Counted from the first letter of the stretch, positions 16,196 through 25,401 are shown. The stretch: DNA of 64,000 nucleotides from Anaerolineae bacterium (GCA_022823945.1 JAJEBK010000018.1:26987-90986), one strand, 5' to 3'. Notes: generated by a model from the sequence alone, not told the origin. Translations and numbers: made by a program.

Positions 16196-17524
16196 CTAGC
16201 TGCCCACCTCGAAGTACGATGTGCCGTGCGTCTGATATACTTCTGGCCAGACGACAGCGGCATCCAAGCCATTCTGCCCTTCTTTGAAGTATTGCAACAC
16301 GGTGACAACCGGCACGGGCCATTGATGCCACATATAGGCGGGCTCATCGGCGGGCAGGTCGGGATTGTGGCTGCCATATTTGAAGTAATAGCGCCCCTGT
16401 GAAAGCTCAATATCCGCCAGCTCCAGGGCGGCTACGACAGCCTCTGCATCCGTATAGCTGCCGGCTCGCTGAATCGCGTCTGCCATGAGCCAAACGCTGT
16501 CATAGGCTTCCATGGCGAAGCTGACCAGGATATCGCCGAAGTCTTCCAGATAGCGCCGATCCAGCTCGGCTGCCAGATCAGTATAAAGACCGGGCACTGT
16601 GCCGACCCGTTCAAATACACAGTAGTTGCCATCGGGGACATTGTTCCAGTATTGCGTCGACTGGAACGCCAGGTGGTTGGTGACGCAGATGGTATCGGCT
16701 GTCGGGGCTATGCCCAACTCAGCCATTTGCTGCGTGAGGTTATAGGAAGTTTCACCACTGACCAGCAGGCGGATGGCATCGGGCGGCTCTTGGCGTGCCT
16801 GGATGCGACTGAGGATAGGGACGAAGTCTTCGGTGCCCAGCTCGATTTCCAGTTGCTCGACATGCACGCCGGCGCGTTCCAGGTGCGCTCGTTCGGCGGC
16901 GGCGGCGGGGTGTCCATAGTCGGTGTTTTCCAGGATGATAACCGCGTTGGCCACGCCCTGCGAGACCAGCCAGTCGGTCACGACCTTGCCGACGATGGAA
17001 CTGGGTGGCGCGGTGCGGAATACATAGTCGACGCCCTGGCTGCGGCGCGGCGGCTTGCCCTCATATTCGACATAGCCGGCGGCGCTGATATTGTCGTTGC
17101 GGGGATGGGCATAAATCGTGGGAATGCGATACCGCTGCACCATGCCCATGGTCGCCAGCCCGACCGCGCTGTGATAAAAGCCAACGATGCCCTGCACCTT
17201 GTCCTGCAAGATCAGCCGCTCAACAACCGCCTGCCCATACTCCGACACGCCCTCAGAATCGGCTATGACCATATCCAGGCGATGATTCGCGCCATTAATC
17301 TGGATGCCGCAATCGGCATTGATATCGGCGATGGCTTGCTCGAAGCCCCACTGCATGCCGATGCCGCCAGTCACAGAGCCTGGCGCAGAAAGCGGCACAA
17401 CAGCGCCCAGCCGCACGACTTCTTCGGCGAAGTCGCAATTGTCATCGGCGTGGCTTGTGCCGGCCGCCAATGTGATAAGCAAACACAACATAATCGTGAG
17501 TCGCAATCCTGTCATCGGCATCAT
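16196..17524 (-). CDS. Periplasmic/extracytoplasmic binding protein, LivJ-like (copy 3)
   Basis: About 442 residues, paralogous to copies 1 and 2 but more divergent, especially in the C-terminal lobe. Signal peptide LRLTIMLCLLITLAAGTSHA, then LGAVVPLSAPGSVTGG, AIADINADCGI, HSAVGLATMGMV, VIILENTDYGHPAA, AYDSVWLMADAIQRAG and QTHGTSYFEVGS at the end. The four paired Cys are retained. The start is uncertain: ATG 17524 (GGAG upstream) or TTG 17545 (AGAGGTG upstream). Confidence 0.83.
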   Translation of the reverse strand: MMPMTGLRLTIMLCLLITLAAGTSHADDNCDFAEEVVRLGAVVPLSAPGSVTGGIGMQWGFEQAIADINADCGIQINGANHRLDMVIADSEGVSEYGQAVVERLILQDKVQGIVGFYHSAVGLATMGMVQRYRIPTIYAHPRNDNISAAGYVEYEGKPPRRSQGVDYVFRTAPPSSIVGKVVTDWLVSQGVANAVIILENTDYGHPAAAAERAHLERAGVHVEQLEIELGTEDFVPILSRIQARQEPPDAIRLLVSGETSYNLTQQMAELGIAPTADTICVTNHLAFQSTQYWNNVPDGNYCVFERVGTVPGLYTDLAAELDRRYLEDFGDILVSFAMEAYDSVWLMADAIQRAGSYTDAEAVVAALELADIELSQGRYYFKYGSHNPDLPADEPAYMWHQWPVPVVTVLQYFKEGQNGLDAAVVWPEVYQTHGTSYFEVGS

Positions 17525-17733
17525 TGGCTCCACTGGCCACACAAGCTTTTCACCTCTTAGGATATGGATTTGCTTGCACAAGGCAAGTGCCGACCAAAAG
17601 CAGAGCCAGGCAAGTTGTGTAACACATCAATCACAAAGGTACAAAAGTCGCAGAGATTGTTTGCCACAGAGGCGCTTGTCATAGGCCAAGTTGAGTATAC
17701 TGCGTCTGCGCTCTTGCTAGAAAAGGAATCGGC

Positions 17734-18360
17734 ATGCCCCGCTTGTTCGTTGCCATCGACCTGCCGGACGCCGCCAAAGACCAGATTCTTGGTTTGCGCG
17801 AGGACGACCTGCCGCCCGGCCGCTGGACACGCCGCGACGCGCTGCACTTGACGCTGCATTTCATCGGCGAAACGGGGGAGAAACAAGCGCGCCGATATGA
17901 GCAGGCGCTGCAGCAGGTGGATGTGCCGGCTTTCGTCTTGCAGATCGGCGGCGTCGGGCAATTTCCGGTCGACAGCAGGCCCCGTGTGATCTGGGCGGGC
18001 ATAGGGAATACGCCGGCGCTGCGCGCGCTGCACGAGGCGGCTGGACGCGCCTTGCAAATCGGCGGCTTTCGGCTGGAACGGCGGCGCTTCCACCCACACA
18101 TCACGCTGATGCGCTTCAAGAAACCGCTGCGCCGAGGTCTGGCAAGCCGCTGGATTCAAGCGCATCTGGATTTCCACATCGAGCCGGTTTCTGTGCGGGA
18201 ATTCGCTTTGTACGAGAGCCAACTGCGTCCGGGCGGCGCGGTCTATACAAAACGCGCAGTGTATGCGCTGCGCAGGCACCCCCCTCAGTCCCCCCGACGA
18301 GTCAGGGGGAGGCAAACTCCCCTCGGTCCCCCGACAGGTCAGGGGGAGCAAATACCTTGA
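17734..18360 (+). CDS. thpR: RNA 2',3'-cyclic phosphodiesterase with a repeat-derived C-terminal tail
   Basis: 208 residues. The 2H phosphoesterase motifs are present: HLTLHFIG (residues ~38-45) and HPHITLMRF (~129-137). The enzyme opens 2',3'-cyclic RNA ends. The family normally ends soon after the segment FALYESQLRPGGAVYTKRAVYAL. Here the reading frame continues about 27 residues into a GC-rich hairpin repeat, giving PPQSPRRVRGRQTPLGPPTGQGE. A TATACT -10 lies at 17696. The tail is probably non-functional sequence added by repeat insertion over the old stop codon. Confidence 0.85.
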   Translation: MPRLFVAIDLPDAAKDQILGLREDDLPPGRWTRRDALHLTLHFIGETGEKQARRYEQALQQVDVPAFVLQIGGVGQFPVDSRPRVIWAGIGNTPALRALHEAAGRALQIGGFRLERRRFHPHITLMRFKKPLRRGLASRWIQAHLDFHIEPVSVREFALYESQLRPGGAVYTKRAVYALRRHPPQSPRRVRGRQTPLGPPTGQGEQIP

Positions 18361-18398
18361 CCCCCCTCTCTGATGCTTTGGGGAGGGGCCGGAGGTTG
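18278..18398. repeat. GC-rich hairpin repeat overlapping the thpR 3' end
   Basis: Two to three hairpin units: CCCCCCTCAGTCCCCCCGACG/AGTCAGGGGGAGG, CCCCTCGGTCCCCCGACAGG/TCAGGGGGAG and a weaker third (CCCCCCTCTC/GGGGAGGGG). The first two encode the extra tail of the thpR product, and the third could terminate transcripts from both directions. Confidence 0.65.
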
Positions 18399-18417
18399 GT
18401 GTAGGACGCACCCTTCC

Positions 18418-19596
18418 TCAATCCGCTTGCGGCAGACGATACACACGCAGCAACAGCGCAGAACCCACAATCACCGCGCCTATGGTCACAAAAGCCAGCT
18501 CCAGCGAAGTCTGTGCCAGCGCTGCATAAATGGGCGCGCCCATGGCGATGAACAAGCTGGCGAACATATTGATTAGCGACAGCACCGTCGCGCGATTTTC
18601 GCTCGAAATCAGCGCATTCTGATAAGCCGAAAAGAGCGGCGCTTTCGTATCGTTTGCGCCGTACATGAATGTGACCAAAAGCACTGTTGCGATGGGTCCG
18701 GTCGCCGCCGCCAGCAGCCAATACAACAGGCCCGGCAGCAGAATCAACAGCGCCACCGCCCGCGCCTGCCCCAGCCAGGCTTCCAGCTTCCAGGCATAGC
18801 GCTGCGTGATCACGGCCAGCAGACTGCCCAGCGATAGGGTCAAACCCACCACGAATGGCGTTGCGTGATTTTGCACCAGGTAGGGTGGTGCCAATGTGGT
18901 GACCAGAGTCGCCGTGAATGGCGTGCTGAAGACCACCAGCATCGCCAGCCGCCGCAAGCGCCGATTGCCGGCCAGCAGAGCAAAACCCGTGCGCAGCAGG
19001 CTCAGGCTGCCCGGTCGCTCTTCGCTTGACGATGCCGCAGGCTCGCGCAAGGTAAAGCACACCAACAGCCCAATGCACAGCGCGACTACGGTCAAAGCAA
19101 TGGCGGGGATGAAGTTCTCGACGCGGGCATCGCCGATGATGAAGCCGCCGAGCACCGGCGCGATGACAAAGGCGATCTGGCTGTAGCTGTTGAGCCGCCC
19201 CATAGCGCGCTTCATGGCATCTTCGCGACTGTCCGCAGGCAAGCTGTCATAGACCAGCGCCTCGACCGCGCCCGAGGCAAAGGCGAAACCCGTGCCTGTC
19301 AGCAGCGCGATGACGATGTACCACTCGAAGCTGCGCGCGAAGATGAAGATGAACTCGGCGCACATCAGCAAAAAGGTCGAAGCGGCGATGGACCACTTGC
19401 GCCCCAGCCGGTCGGCCAAGATGCCAGTGGGAACTTCCATCAAGAAGATGGTGAAGATCATGATCGATTCTATGAGGCTGATCTGCACTAGGCTCAAGCC
19501 GCGCGCCAGCAACAGCAGCGCAACGGCATGCACATAGAGATGAAAGCGCTGGGCAAAGCTGATGACGATGACTTTGTTGATGTTGCCGGCAGTCAT
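18418..19596 (-). CDS. Major facilitator superfamily transporter
   Basis: About 392 residues with twelve predicted helices. The MFS loop 2-3 motif is GILADRLGRKWSIAAS, and the central loop is charged (REPAASSSEERPG). The hallmark of drug-exporter-like members is suggested by IFTIFLMEVPTGILADRLGRK. Substrate unknown. ATG 19596 is preferred, since the track start 19626 is only two bases from the -10 element of the promoter. Confidence 0.83.
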   Translation of the reverse strand: MTAGNINKVIVISFAQRFHLYVHAVALLLLARGLSLVQISLIESIMIFTIFLMEVPTGILADRLGRKWSIAASTFLLMCAEFIFIFARSFEWYIVIALLTGTGFAFASGAVEALVYDSLPADSREDAMKRAMGRLNSYSQIAFVIAPVLGGFIIGDARVENFIPAIALTVVALCIGLLVCFTLREPAASSSEERPGSLSLLRTGFALLAGNRRLRRLAMLVVFSTPFTATLVTTLAPPYLVQNHATPFVVGLTLSLGSLLAVITQRYAWKLEAWLGQARAVALLILLPGLLYWLLAAATGPIATVLLVTFMYGANDTKAPLFSAYQNALISSENRATVLSLINMFASLFIAMGAPIYAALAQTSLELAFVTIGAVIVGSALLLRVYRLPQAD

Positions 19597-19628
19597 GGCA
19601 GCTCGCTTGGGGCTGGTTGGGCACATCG

Positions 19629-19637
19629 AGTATAGCA
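19629..19637 (-). promoter_or_regulatory. Extended -10 promoter of the MFS gene
   Basis: Minus-strand TGC TATACT ends two bases before the track's ATG, so transcription would begin inside that codon run, and the next ATG (19596) is the likely start. Confidence 0.45.
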
Positions 19638-19758
19638 GTCAACCGCCTCAGCCCTTAGCCCTCGACATGTCAGGGAAAAGCGCGCTGTGTCGGACACATG
19701 GATTAAATTCTGAGACTTTGTACATCAGTGAATCCAAGCAAATTGTTGAAAAAGCTTG

Positions 19759-19918
19759 ACCACCGAGTACACCGAGTCTGAGAGAGTGCACCGAGAGAAT
19801 AATATGGGTTTTCTCTGTGCTTCTGTGCCTGTGTGGCAAATGTTTGTTGCATAACTTACTTTCGTTTACTACTGTGGCAAAGTAACTTTGTGCCTTTGAG
19901 TCCTTTGTGGTTTAATCT
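19759..19918. repeat. Degenerate copy of the CCGAGTACACCGAGT element
   Basis: The 355-base gap between the MFS and aldolase genes holds no ORF. It contains ACCACCGAGTACACCGAGT (19759-19777), identical to the left end of the 7887 element, then GAGTGCACCGAGAGA, CTCTGTGCTTCTGTGCC and a CACAGAG-type tail (TTTGTGCCTTTGAGTCCTTTGTGG). The right terminal repeat is decayed. Confidence 0.55.
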
Positions 19919-19951
19919 GCCAGGTATCGGGGCGAGCGACAGGAGCGACGC

Positions 19952-20719
19952 ATGCGCAAAAACCGAGTGCGCGAGATCTGGGCGGCGGGCAAGCCAGCGC
20001 TGAATGGCTGGCTGCATATCCCCAGCGCCTGGTCTGCCGAGATCATGGCGAATCAAGATTGGGACAGCTTGGTCATCGACATGCAGCACGGCATGATGGG
20101 CATGGAAACCGCCATCATTATGCTGCAGGCGATTTCCACCACCGACACAGTGCCCATGGCGCGAGTCAACTGGAATACGCCTGGCGAAATCATGCGTCTG
20201 CTGGATGCTGGTGCCTATGGCATCGTCTGCCCGATGATCGAAACGCGGCAAGAGTGCGAGGACTTCGTGGGCGCGTGCCGCTTTCCACCGCTGGGTTATC
20301 GCAGCTTGGGTCCCACGCGCGCTCGCATCTATGCGGGTGAAGCGTATGCCGAGCAGGCGAATGACACGGTGCTCACTTTTGCCATGATCGAGACGCAGCT
20401 GGGCTTCGACAATCGCGACGAAATCATGGCTGTGCCGGGCTTGGACGCGGTCTTTGTGGGCATCGGCGACTTGCGCTTGAGCATGACGGGCCGGGCTGGT
20501 TTTGATCGGGACGCGGTGGTCGAGGCGGCGCTGGATGACATATTGGAATCGGCGCGGCGGCATGATGTCAAAGCCGGCATCTTCTGCGCCAGCACCGACC
20601 ATGCCATCGAGATGATCCGGCGCGGCTATGACTTCATCACTGTGATGACCGAGACGGCGATCATGACCAGCGCGGCCGGGCAGATCATCAACGCGGTGCG
20701 CGGGGTTGGGGCGGGTTAG
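19952..20719 (+). CDS. HpcH/HpaI-family class II aldolase
   Basis: 255 residues. Family features: VIDMQHGMM (metal and acid/base region), PMARVNWNTPGEIMRLLDAGAYGIVCPMIETRQE with the metal-binding Glu, LGPTRARIY, and AMIETQLGFDNRDEIMAVPGLDAVFVGIGDLRLSMT with the second acidic ligand. Members cleave 4-hydroxy-2-oxo acids to pyruvate plus an aldehyde; the natural substrate is unclear. It ends with a 4-base convergent overlap with the restriction gene. Confidence 0.85.
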   Translation: MRKNRVREIWAAGKPALNGWLHIPSAWSAEIMANQDWDSLVIDMQHGMMGMETAIIMLQAISTTDTVPMARVNWNTPGEIMRLLDAGAYGIVCPMIETRQECEDFVGACRFPPLGYRSLGPTRARIYAGEAYAEQANDTVLTFAMIETQLGFDNRDEIMAVPGLDAVFVGIGDLRLSMTGRAGFDRDAVVEAALDDILESARRHDVKAGIFCASTDHAIEMIRRGYDFITVMTETAIMTSAAGQIINAVRGVGAG

Positions 20720-21516
20720 TCGAGACGCCGTTTGCGATAGAGTTGCAATTCTTCGCTTGACACTTCGTGCTCTGGAACTAAACGATAATGGCGTTCCGCT
20801 AATTTGACCAGACCTTCATCCGGGTCGGTTCCAAATTCAAACAGCGCTATGCTTTCTTCGTCCATGAACTGAGCAGCAATCGGTCGTGCAACCAATTCTG
20901 GAAACTTTTCCGCGCAAAGCGCCAAGTCTTGTTCTATTTGAACGACTCCAATCTGATCCGCTTTGCCCTTCGCTTGCACCGGCATGACATAGTGTGCCCC
21001 TCGTTTGTCCAGTCCCACATAAATCTCATCGGTCTCGATCTGGCCAATGTTATGCACGGTTGTACGCAAGTGGTTTTGGATGGAATAACAGGTCACGCCA
21101 GTGAAGATATCTACAAGTCTGTTGTATCGCAGTTTCGCCAATAGCGCCTGTTCGTCAGTTAGGGCATACCGTGCTACGATTCCAGGAGTAGCATCCGGTA
21201 TGTTAGTGATTGGCAACATAGGATCAGGTTGAATCTTTGAAACGGCCTTGAGTTCAAACGCATACTTCGCTTGTCCCTTGCCAACTATTACCCAAGATAG
21301 CCCCGCTGGTGCTTCTCGAATAATTGTGTCGGGCAGAGGCGTTCTATGCCTAAATGAGTAGACGACGTCCCCTAGATTCTTTGGCAAAGGAATATCAAGT
21401 TGCTTCGCTGCTTGTGCAATGTCTTCGCGCGAAAATGAAACAACTGAATCGCCCGACTGATACTGTTGGAAAAAGATGTATTCAATTATCCGAGAGTAAC
21501 GGTTTGGTCTTGGCAT
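20716..21516 (-). CDS. Probable type II restriction endonuclease
   Basis: 266 residues, AT-richer than its surroundings, nine bases after a DNA methyltransferase gene. A PD-(D/E)xK-type core is visible as DEIYVGLDKRGAHYVMPVQAKG, with QxK in place of ExK, as in Mrr-like nucleases. N-terminal IIEYIFFQQYQSGDSVVSFSREDI looks like a winged-helix part. The recognition sequence is unknown. Assignment depends on the motif and on its methyltransferase partner. Confidence 0.7.
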   Translation of the reverse strand: MPRPNRYSRIIEYIFFQQYQSGDSVVSFSREDIAQAAKQLDIPLPKNLGDVVYSFRHRTPLPDTIIREAPAGLSWVIVGKGQAKYAFELKAVSKIQPDPMLPITNIPDATPGIVARYALTDEQALLAKLRYNRLVDIFTGVTCYSIQNHLRTTVHNIGQIETDEIYVGLDKRGAHYVMPVQAKGKADQIGVVQIEQDLALCAEKFPELVARPIAAQFMDEESIALFEFGTDPDEGLVKLAERHYRLVPEHEVSSEELQLYRKRRLD

Positions 21517-21525
21517 CTCTTGAAT

Positions 21526-22833
21526 TTAGCCGTTCCATTGGAGTAATAGAACTTCTTCGCGCAGTTGCTCTTTTGTTACGGTCGAAAAACGTGTGCGGAA
21601 CAGTTCAATGTCAAGGACTTTATATCCCAGTTGTTCGGCGACCTCTGCCAGGATTTCTCCAGTTCGTATCATTATGCGAAAATACGATGCCTGATCACCG
21701 ACAACGTAGGCCAGCTTGGCACCCGGACGCAATAATGTGCGCAGATCTGATAAGTGACGAGCCATTCCTCCAAAATATAATCTAACCACTTTCGCGTACT
21801 GTCTTTCAAATCCCGAAGTCTTCCTCAGTTCTAGTCGACGCTGTTCAATAGAGTCAGCCAGCGCTTGGATTCTAGGTATGTTGGCTACCCAGCTGTGATC
21901 GGAATCAGCTTTGTAGACGCTTCGTGTGTTAGATCGAATGAACTGTTGCTTTTGTCTACGCAAATCTGCGCGGCTCGACAGAAAACCAAGCAATACTGAT
22001 TCGAGACGCGTCGTTCGACTATAATCTTTTTCATTTGGATATGGTGGAGAAGTTATTACGGCGTCAATTGAGCGCGGCTTCAAGCGACTTTGCATTGCCC
22101 TTGCGTCTGCCTTATGCACCGTTGCGGGCGTAAACGGTAGCATGCGAACTTCTTGTAAGTCGCATACCATCATTTCAAGTGCGTCAAGCCACGGTCCAAG
22201 CACAGGCGCATCAGCCTTTAGTTTGCCCACGCCTATCTCTGGGCCGAATCGAAGATTGCTTATTTCTTTCACGGTTTGTTTCGCCAATGCCAATTTCGCG
22301 TGACTCTGCAATCTAGTTTCTTGATACTGATCGATGCAATCCAAAAGCGTTAGTACCTTGTGCAAGGGCAAAGGGCTAATTGAGTTTTTGATTAACAGTC
22401 GGGACTTTTCAGCATCCAATGTGCGAAGTTGCTCAGTGAATACGTTGATTCCAAAGTTGCAACTGTCATATTTTAGCATGGATTCTTGTCGCAACTCACG
22501 AAGTCTGTTAGCGACAGTTTGCCCATATTCGACCAAGAGGCGAGGATCAACATCCCAATCCGTTTTCACCCGCGCAGCAAAGTGCGCCATCGCATTGGCC
22601 TCCACTCCAACACTAGCGATTCCGAGCTTTTTGGCTTCTACGAGGGTTGTGCCAGTACCGCAAAACGGGTCAAGGATAGTTTGACCCTTTGCAAGGTTGA
22701 ATTTCTCAATATAGTCGCGGACCAAATGAGGCGGAAAGGACAATACAAACCTGTACCATTCATGGACAGGTCTGTCCCCCACATATAACCGATTTAGCTC
22801 GTTGCCGTTTTGAAGCTGTGTAGAGTATGCCAT
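21526..22833 (-). CDS. DNA methyltransferase of a type II restriction-modification system
   Basis: About 435 residues. The AdoMet motif LDPFCGTGTTLVEA lies near the N-terminus and the catalytic motif TSPPYPNEKDY far downstream, the order of alpha-type amino-methyltransferases; TSPPY suggests N4-cytosine or N6-adenine methylation. The middle ~200 residues would hold the target-recognition domain. ATG 22833 follows AAGG and replaces the track start at 22908. Base composition is clearly AT-richer than the neighbouring PFK gene, suggesting transfer. Confidence 0.82.
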   Translation of the reverse strand: MAYSTQLQNGNELNRLYVGDRPVHEWYRFVLSFPPHLVRDYIEKFNLAKGQTILDPFCGTGTTLVEAKKLGIASVGVEANAMAHFAARVKTDWDVDPRLLVEYGQTVANRLRELRQESMLKYDSCNFGINVFTEQLRTLDAEKSRLLIKNSISPLPLHKVLTLLDCIDQYQETRLQSHAKLALAKQTVKEISNLRFGPEIGVGKLKADAPVLGPWLDALEMMVCDLQEVRMLPFTPATVHKADARAMQSRLKPRSIDAVITSPPYPNEKDYSRTTRLESVLLGFLSSRADLRRQKQQFIRSNTRSVYKADSDHSWVANIPRIQALADSIEQRRLELRKTSGFERQYAKVVRLYFGGMARHLSDLRTLLRPGAKLAYVVGDQASYFRIMIRTGEILAEVAEQLGYKVLDIELFRTRFSTVTKEQLREEVLLLQWNG

Positions 22834-22911
22834 TTGAACCTTGCAATTGATTAGGACAAATGTACTGCAAGCGCGCGTAAATGGCAAATGATATTCATGA
22901 GAAATCAAAAC

Positions 22912-24087
22912 CTACATCGCTTCACCCAGGCAAATTTCCAGATCGCGGGCGCTGCGCAGCCAGGTATGGTCCAGCGGCACATTCTTGCGCACGCCGACCA
23001 CATCTTCCAGCGGCACGGCGCGCACAACATCGCCATGAATGCCGACCATGATATTGCTTTCGCCAGCAGCGATAAAGTTGGCCGCCGCCGTACCCAGGCG
23101 CGTCGCCAACAAACGGTCTTTGGGCGATGGCACGCCGCCGCGCTGCACATGGCCGAGTATGGTGACGCGCGATTCCAGCCCGGTGCGCTTTTCCAGCTCC
23201 CGCGTTAGCAGCAGGGTGTTGCCACTGCGCTCTTTTTCGATCTTGGCCAGCTCGGCGCGGATAGATTTGCGCATGCGTCTGGCGGCTTTGCTGGCGCTTT
23301 TGTCATCTTGGCAGCGCGCAATTTCGGCATTGGCTTCGGCCAGGCGGAGGCGGGCGTCATGCAGCTTTGCGCCGATTCGCTGTGTCATCGCGCCTTCGGA
23401 AACGGCGACAATGCTGAAACGTTTGCCACCTCGGCTGCGCTCGCGGATAGAATCGGCGATCGCCTCAATATTGAAGGGAATCTCCGGTATCAAGATGACA
23501 TCCGCGCCACCAGCCAGCCCAGCGCCCAGCGCCAGCCAGCCGGTGTTGTGTCCCATGATCTCGCAGACGATGATGCGATGATGGCTGTGCGCTGTGGAAT
23601 GCAGGCGGTCGATGGCATCAGTGGCGATGTTCAGCGCTGTATCAAAGCCGAAAGTCACATCCGTGCCGCTGACATCGTTGTCGATCGTCTTGGGCAGGCA
23701 GACCACATTGATACCGAGCCGGGACAAACGGTGGGCATTTTTGGCTGTGCCACCACCACCCAGACAGACCAGCGCATCCAGATGATGCCGCTCGTAGACC
23801 TCGACCATGACATCTGTCATATTGCGCGACTTGCCGCCGATGGGCATTTTGTGTGGCTTGTCGCGGCTGGTGCCCAGGATCGTGCCGCCCAGTGTGAGGA
23901 TGCCACTGAGATTCTCTGAGCCCAGCCAAATGATGCGATTTTGCATCAAGCCACGAAAGCCATCGCGAAAACCGATCAAGCGCATGCCGTGCTTGTCAAT
24001 CGCCACTTTGCCCACCGCGCGAATGGCGGCATTCAAGCCCGGGCTGTCCCCGCCGGCGGTGAGGATGCCAATCGTCTTTGCGCTCAT
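22912..24087 (-). CDS. pfkA: 6-phosphofructokinase with an altered GGDG motif and a charged insertion
   Basis: 391 residues, longer than the usual 320-360. Clear PFK motifs: [52 protein letters not shown] and [14 protein letters not shown]. The phosphoryl-donor motif, normally GGDG(S/T) for ATP or GGDD for pyrophosphate, reads GGGGT (residues 110-114), confirmed in DNA as GGT GGT GGT GGC ACA. Residues ~239-297 form a highly charged helical insertion ([18 protein letters not shown]...). It should act in glycolysis, but donor preference and activity are uncertain. Confidence 0.85.
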   Translation of the reverse strand: MSAKTIGILTAGGDSPGLNAAIRAVGKVAIDKHGMRLIGFRDGFRGLMQNRIIWLGSENLSGILTLGGTILGTSRDKPHKMPIGGKSRNMTDVMVEVYERHHLDALVCLGGGGTAKNAHRLSRLGINVVCLPKTIDNDVSGTDVTFGFDTALNIATDAIDRLHSTAHSHHRIIVCEIMGHNTGWLALGAGLAGGADVILIPEIPFNIEAIADSIRERSRGGKRFSIVAVSEGAMTQRIGAKLHDARLRLAEANAEIARCQDDKSASKAARRMRKSIRAELAKIEKERSGNTLLLTRELEKRTGLESRVTILGHVQRGGVPSPKDRLLATRLGTAAANFIAAGESNIMVGIHGDVVRAVPLEDVVGVRKNVPLDHTWLRSARDLEICLGEAM

Positions 24088-24191
24088 TTGCTAGCCTCGT
24101 CAGGACATATTCATGCCCACACGATTTGAACACAGCCGCGCGCAGAAGGCAAATTGGGCGGCTGGAACCAACCTCTTGGGCGGTTGAACTG

Positions 24192-24200
24192 TGCTATGAT
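24192..24200 (+). promoter_or_regulatory. Extended -10 promoter of the Uma2 array
   Basis: TGC TATGAT, 32 bases before the first Uma2 ATG, which has AAGGAG upstream. Only one promoter is evident for the three tandem genes, and TrmH overlaps the third gene, so all four may share a transcript. Confidence 0.5.
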
Positions 24201-24232
24201 TCGCCCACAAGCCGCATCACAAGGAGTCACAA

Positions 24233-24793
24233 ATGCCCGTTCTGGAACGGCTGATTGATGCCGATGCCTTTTTGGAGATGCAACTCCTGCCGGAATACCG
24301 GGACAACGAATACGAGTTGATCAATGGAGTGATGGTCGAGATGCCGCCACCAGGATTCGTGCACGGGGAGTATGCAGGGAAGTTATTCCATTATCTATGG
24401 CAATACGCCAGAAAGTATGATTTGGGCAGGGCGAGTGTCGAGGCGGGATTCCGCTCTGCGCGCGACCCGCATATCGTTTTGCGTCCCGATGCCGCATTCC
24501 TGACTCATGCCCGCGCTCAACTGATCCGCGGACGGGGCTTGTCGCCAGTCATGCCCGACTTGGCGGTGGAGATCGCTTCGCCAAGCGATACCCTGTCGGC
24601 AATGCGCGAAAAAGCCGGGCTATACCTGCGCAATGGCATGCGGCTGGTGTGGCTGGTATTCCCGGATGACGAGCGCGTCGAAGTGCACAACAGCAGCGGC
24701 GAGAGCCAGTCCTTGGGCACAAGCGATGCCTTGACCGGCGGCGATGTGCTGCCCGGCTTCCGGCTGGAGCTGGGGAAGCTGTTTTCGCTCTAG
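24233..24793 (+). CDS. Uma2-family (DUF820) PD-(D/E)xK nuclease-like protein, array copy 1
   Basis: 186 residues, usual Uma2 length. Family motifs: YELINGVMVEMPPPG, FRSARDPHIVLRPDAAF (catalytic-type Asp), MPDLAVEIASPSDT (E-x-A/S form of the ExK motif) and KAGLYLRNGMRLVWLVFPDDERVEV. Residues 1-35 and 108-186 are almost identical to the next two copies, while 36-107 differ. Uma2 proteins are nuclease-fold proteins without established roles, often multi-copy in filamentous cyanobacteria and Chloroflexota. Confidence 0.85.
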   Translation: MPVLERLIDADAFLEMQLLPEYRDNEYELINGVMVEMPPPGFVHGEYAGKLFHYLWQYARKYDLGRASVEAGFRSARDPHIVLRPDAAFLTHARAQLIRGRGLSPVMPDLAVEIASPSDTLSAMREKAGLYLRNGMRLVWLVFPDDERVEVHNSSGESQSLGTSDALTGGDVLPGFRLELGKLFSL

Positions 24794-24840
24794 GGCAGTC
24801 GGAATAAAAACAGCGCAAATCAGACAGAAGGGAGACGACC

Positions 24841-25401
24841 ATGCCGGTGCTGGAACGGCTGATTGATGCCGATGCCTTTTTGGAGATGCAACTCCTGCCG
24901 GAATACCGGGACAACGAGTATGAGTTGATCGATGGAGAAATGATCGAGATGCCGCCACCAGGTTTCGTGCATGGAGAGTTTGCTGTAAGGCTGAGTTACT
25001 ACATTCACGCATTTGCCAAAGCTCGCGGGTTAGGCAGGACGACGGTGGAGTCTGGTTTTCGTTCTGCATTCGATTCAAGATTGGTGCTGCGCCCCGATGT
25101 GTCCTTTACAAGGCACGATCGTGCACCAAAGCCTGGCGATCGCGGGCTGAGCGCTGTCATGCCCGATTTGGCGGTGGAGATCGCTTCGCCAAGCGATACC
25201 CTGTCGGCAATGCGCGAAAAAGCCGGGCTATACCTGCGCAATGGCACGCGGCTGGTGTGGCTGGTATTCCCGGATGACGAGCGCGTCGAAGTGCACAGCA
25301 GCAGCGGCGAGAGCCTGTCCCTGGGCATAAGCGAGACTTTGACTGGCGGCGATGTGCTGCTCGGCTTCCGGCTGGAGCTGGAGCGGTTGTTTTCGCTCTA
25401 G
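24841..25401 (+). CDS. Uma2-family protein, array copy 2
   Basis: 186 residues. Same N- and C-terminal segments as copy 1, but its middle (GEFAVRLSYYIHAFAKARGLGRTTVESGFRSAFDSR...) is different, including a changed catalytic-strand context (RPDVSFTRHD). The 47-base spacer before it contains GGGAGACGACC as ribosome-binding region and is repeated before copy 3. The conserved flanks with a divergent centre suggest recombination of the central segment. Confidence 0.85.
   Translation: MPVLERLIDADAFLEMQLLPEYRDNEYELIDGEMIEMPPPGFVHGEFAVRLSYYIHAFAKARGLGRTTVESGFRSAFDSRLVLRPDVSFTRHDRAPKPGDRGLSAVMPDLAVEIASPSDTLSAMREKAGLYLRNGTRLVWLVFPDDERVEVHSSSGESLSLGISETLTGGDVLLGFRLELERLFSL

Noticed and set aside
16652-17560. 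302-residue ORF antisense to binding-protein copy 3
   Set aside because: Opposite a signal-peptide-bearing protein with two homologs in the window.
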